NCBI GenBank assembly: GCA_027487515.1
Contig: JAIYDL010000016.1
Coordinates: 124,001 to 188,000, forward strand
Direction of reading: 5' to 3'
Length of the DNA stretch: 64,000 bases
Source of the DNA: Pseudomonadota bacterium
Lineage (GTDB): Bacteria > Bdellovibrionota > Bacteriovoracia > Bacteriovoracales > Bacteriovoracaceae
Every line of letters starts with the position of its first letter. Position 1 is the stretch's first letter. The notes beneath the pieces are model-generated. The model made no database searches, was not told where the DNA came from, and saw only the letters and a program-made list of their open reading frames with translations. Shown piece by piece: positions 61,393 to 64,000 of this stretch. The position numbers and the translations under genes were made by a program.

Positions 61393-61477
61393 TTATTCTC
61401 TTCTAAAAGATCAGTATAAGACCATTTCCTCGAAATTGCATTTAAAACGCGAGGAGTTAGTTATCTGTAAATGATTT

Positions 61478-61507
61478 TTGACAGGATAAATTCAGCGTCA
61501 CTAAAAT
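61478..61507 (+). promoter_or_regulatory. Sigma-70-type promoter of the outer-membrane protein gene
   Basis: TTGACA (61478-61483), an 18-base spacer and TAAAAT (61502-61507) lie upstream of the gene at 61541. The -35 matches the consensus and the -10 is close to it. GAGGAGA then stands three bases before the ATG at 61541. This is the clearest promoter in the window. Confidence 0.65.
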
Positions 61508-61540
61508 GAATGAATTTACACCGATCTGATGAGGAGAATT

Positions 61541-62392
61541 ATGAAGCACTTTCTGGCCTTTGCTGTTCTTGTAGCCTCCGGCGTCACTCACTCGGCAGAC
61601 CGGGCCATTTACGATCTGCAGTATCTACCCAAAGCTGAGACCGTGTATGGGTTCTCGACGATCACTTTCCTTGATCGGAGGTTAGAAACATCAAATCAGG
61701 ATACAAAATTATCCGGATACCAGTTTTTGCAAGCCGTTGGTCATACGATCAATGATAAGTTGTCTTTTGAGGCCAGCTTAAATTACTCGCATATCTCTAG
61801 GGATGTCGACAGCGGTACCAAATCCGACGCCGTCAAAGGTGTTTCCGATCCCACGATTACCTCCCGTTATCGATTGATGGACGAAGTCTACCGCTGGGAT
61901 CTCCTCGGAGGAGTGACCATCAGCCGCGCTGACGCCGAACTTGACTCAGACAATAAATCTAACAATCTTCAGGGCGGTCACTCCCTTTTCATTGGCACAC
62001 AGCATGGGAAAAAGCATGAGGATTACCAGTGGGCCGTCACTGCTCTTTGGACTCACTACTTAAAATCTACTACCGAAACCGACAATCGCTCGCTCGATCA
62101 GGACGCGCACAACGCGCTCCTTTTTAAAGGAGAGTTACTGAATAAGGTAGCTGAAGAGTCATTCCTGCGCTCAAGTGTCATAATCAATTTCGCCGAAGGT
62201 TACGAGGGCGACGAATCAAGTAAGACAGCGGCCTACACGACTTACCAGGTAGGTCTTGAATACCAGCATCTGATTTCATCGGACCTTCTCCTCCGCGCCG
62301 GAGTCGACTCCGTCATCGTTAATACACTCTCTGGCCAGATCAACAGCTACGATGGGTTCAACTTCCTTTTAGGCGCGAACTACCAGATCTAG
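61541..62392 (+). CDS. Putative outer-membrane beta-barrel protein
   Basis: A 283-residue protein with a signal peptide (KHFLAFAVLVASGVTHSA, cleaved before DRAIYD). The mature part is a series of amphipathic strands separated by acidic turns: TVYGFSTITFLDRR, LSFEASLNYSHISRD, VYRWDLLGGVTISRADAEL, YQWAVTALWTHYLKS, TTYQVGLEYQHLISSDLLL, ending FNFLLGANYQI. No motif names a substrate; it is shaped like a porin-type or DUF3187-like barrel. Five upstream in-frame codons are excluded because GAGGAGA directly precedes the second ATG. Terminates before a strong bidirectional hairpin. Confidence 0.72.
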   Translation: MKHFLAFAVLVASGVTHSADRAIYDLQYLPKAETVYGFSTITFLDRRLETSNQDTKLSGYQFLQAVGHTINDKLSFEASLNYSHISRDVDSGTKSDAVKGVSDPTITSRYRLMDEVYRWDLLGGVTISRADAELDSDNKSNNLQGGHSLFIGTQHGKKHEDYQWAVTALWTHYLKSTTETDNRSLDQDAHNALLFKGELLNKVAEESFLRSSVIINFAEGYEGDESSKTAAYTTYQVGLEYQHLISSDLLLRAGVDSVIVNTLSGQINSYDGFNFLLGANYQI

Positions 62393-62401
62393 AAACAAGG
62401 T

Positions 62402-62437
62402 AAAAAAAAAGCCGCTCTTTCAAGCGGCTTTTTTTTT
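62402..62437. terminator. Bidirectional intrinsic terminator
   Basis: Nine A residues, GCCGCT (62411-62416), loop CTTTCA, AGCGGC (62423-62428) and nine T residues. The stem is perfect and the A and T runs extend it, so it can stop transcription from both directions: from the outer-membrane protein gene on the plus strand and from rpoD on the minus strand, whose stop codon lies six bases beyond it. Confidence 0.9.
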
Positions 62438-62443
62438 GAGTGA

Positions 62444-64000
<1,557 letters not shown>

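Overview
The window reads as chromosomal DNA of a Gram-negative bacterium, GC-rich at third codon positions over most of its length. Two heptosyltransferase-family genes, a KdtX/WaaE-like glycosyltransferase, O-antigen ligases and polymerases, Wzx flippases and two outer-membrane beta-barrel candidates all imply an outer membrane with elaborate surface glycans. The primary sigma factor at the right edge and the general gene style suggest Bdellovibrionota/Oligoflexia or another deltaproteobacterial lineage. That is an inference from protein resemblance and no search was run. No tRNA, rRNA, CRISPR array, transposase or replication origin was seen. No stretch longer than 300 bases lacks a gene.

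Layout. 1-2741: a partial protein of unknown role, then an RhlE-like DEAD-box helicase with a 12-residue tandem-repeat tail and a coupled small protein. 2850-42921: a very large surface polysaccharide region. It holds (a) a glycosyltransferase, an FkbM methyltransferase and a Wzy-like membrane protein; (b) a seven-gene operon at 6802-14217 (rfbB, rfbA, 3,4-ketoisomerase, acetyltransferase, aminotransferase, YfhO-like membrane protein, ABC flippase) that can make and export a dTDP-3-acetamido-3,6-dideoxyhexose (Fuc3NAc or Qui3NAc type) glycan; (c) a nonulosonic-acid-type operon at 16330-20183 (NeuB-like synthase, glycosyltransferase fusion, NeuA-like CMP-sugar synthetase, 2-hydroxyacid dehydrogenase); (d) many glycosyltransferases and methyltransferases on both strands; (e) two sugar-phosphate priming transferases, two Wzx-like flippases, several Wzy/WaaL-like proteins and a KpsS/LipB-like capsule protein. 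43128-44441 is UDP-glucose dehydrogenase.

44444-49032 is a distinctly AT-rich cassette of six mutually overlapping minus-strand genes: an orphan oligopeptide-type binding protein, a membrane histidine kinase, a proline-iminopeptidase-like alpha/beta hydrolase, a 42-residue peptide with a clear signal sequence, an isoprenylcysteine-methyltransferase-like membrane protein and a stand-alone receiver domain. I read this as a candidate secreted-peptide sensing system, probably acquired horizontally. It is the most interesting part of the window.

49107-56403: another glycosyltransferase, dihydrofolate reductase, an SDR lacking its catalytic tyrosine, galE, queC, a beta-barrel candidate, an acidic protein, a KdtX-like glycosyltransferase and a heptosyltransferase. 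56404-64000: a PQQ-type sugar dehydrogenase, a nitroreductase, a SWIM/SNF2 helicase, a second outer-membrane protein with a good promoter, a bidirectional terminator, and the partial rpoD gene running off the right edge.

Most same-strand neighbours are coupled by 4-base ATGA, GTGA or TTGA overlaps, and several convergent pairs overlap by exactly 4 bases at their stop codons, so the locus is extremely compact.
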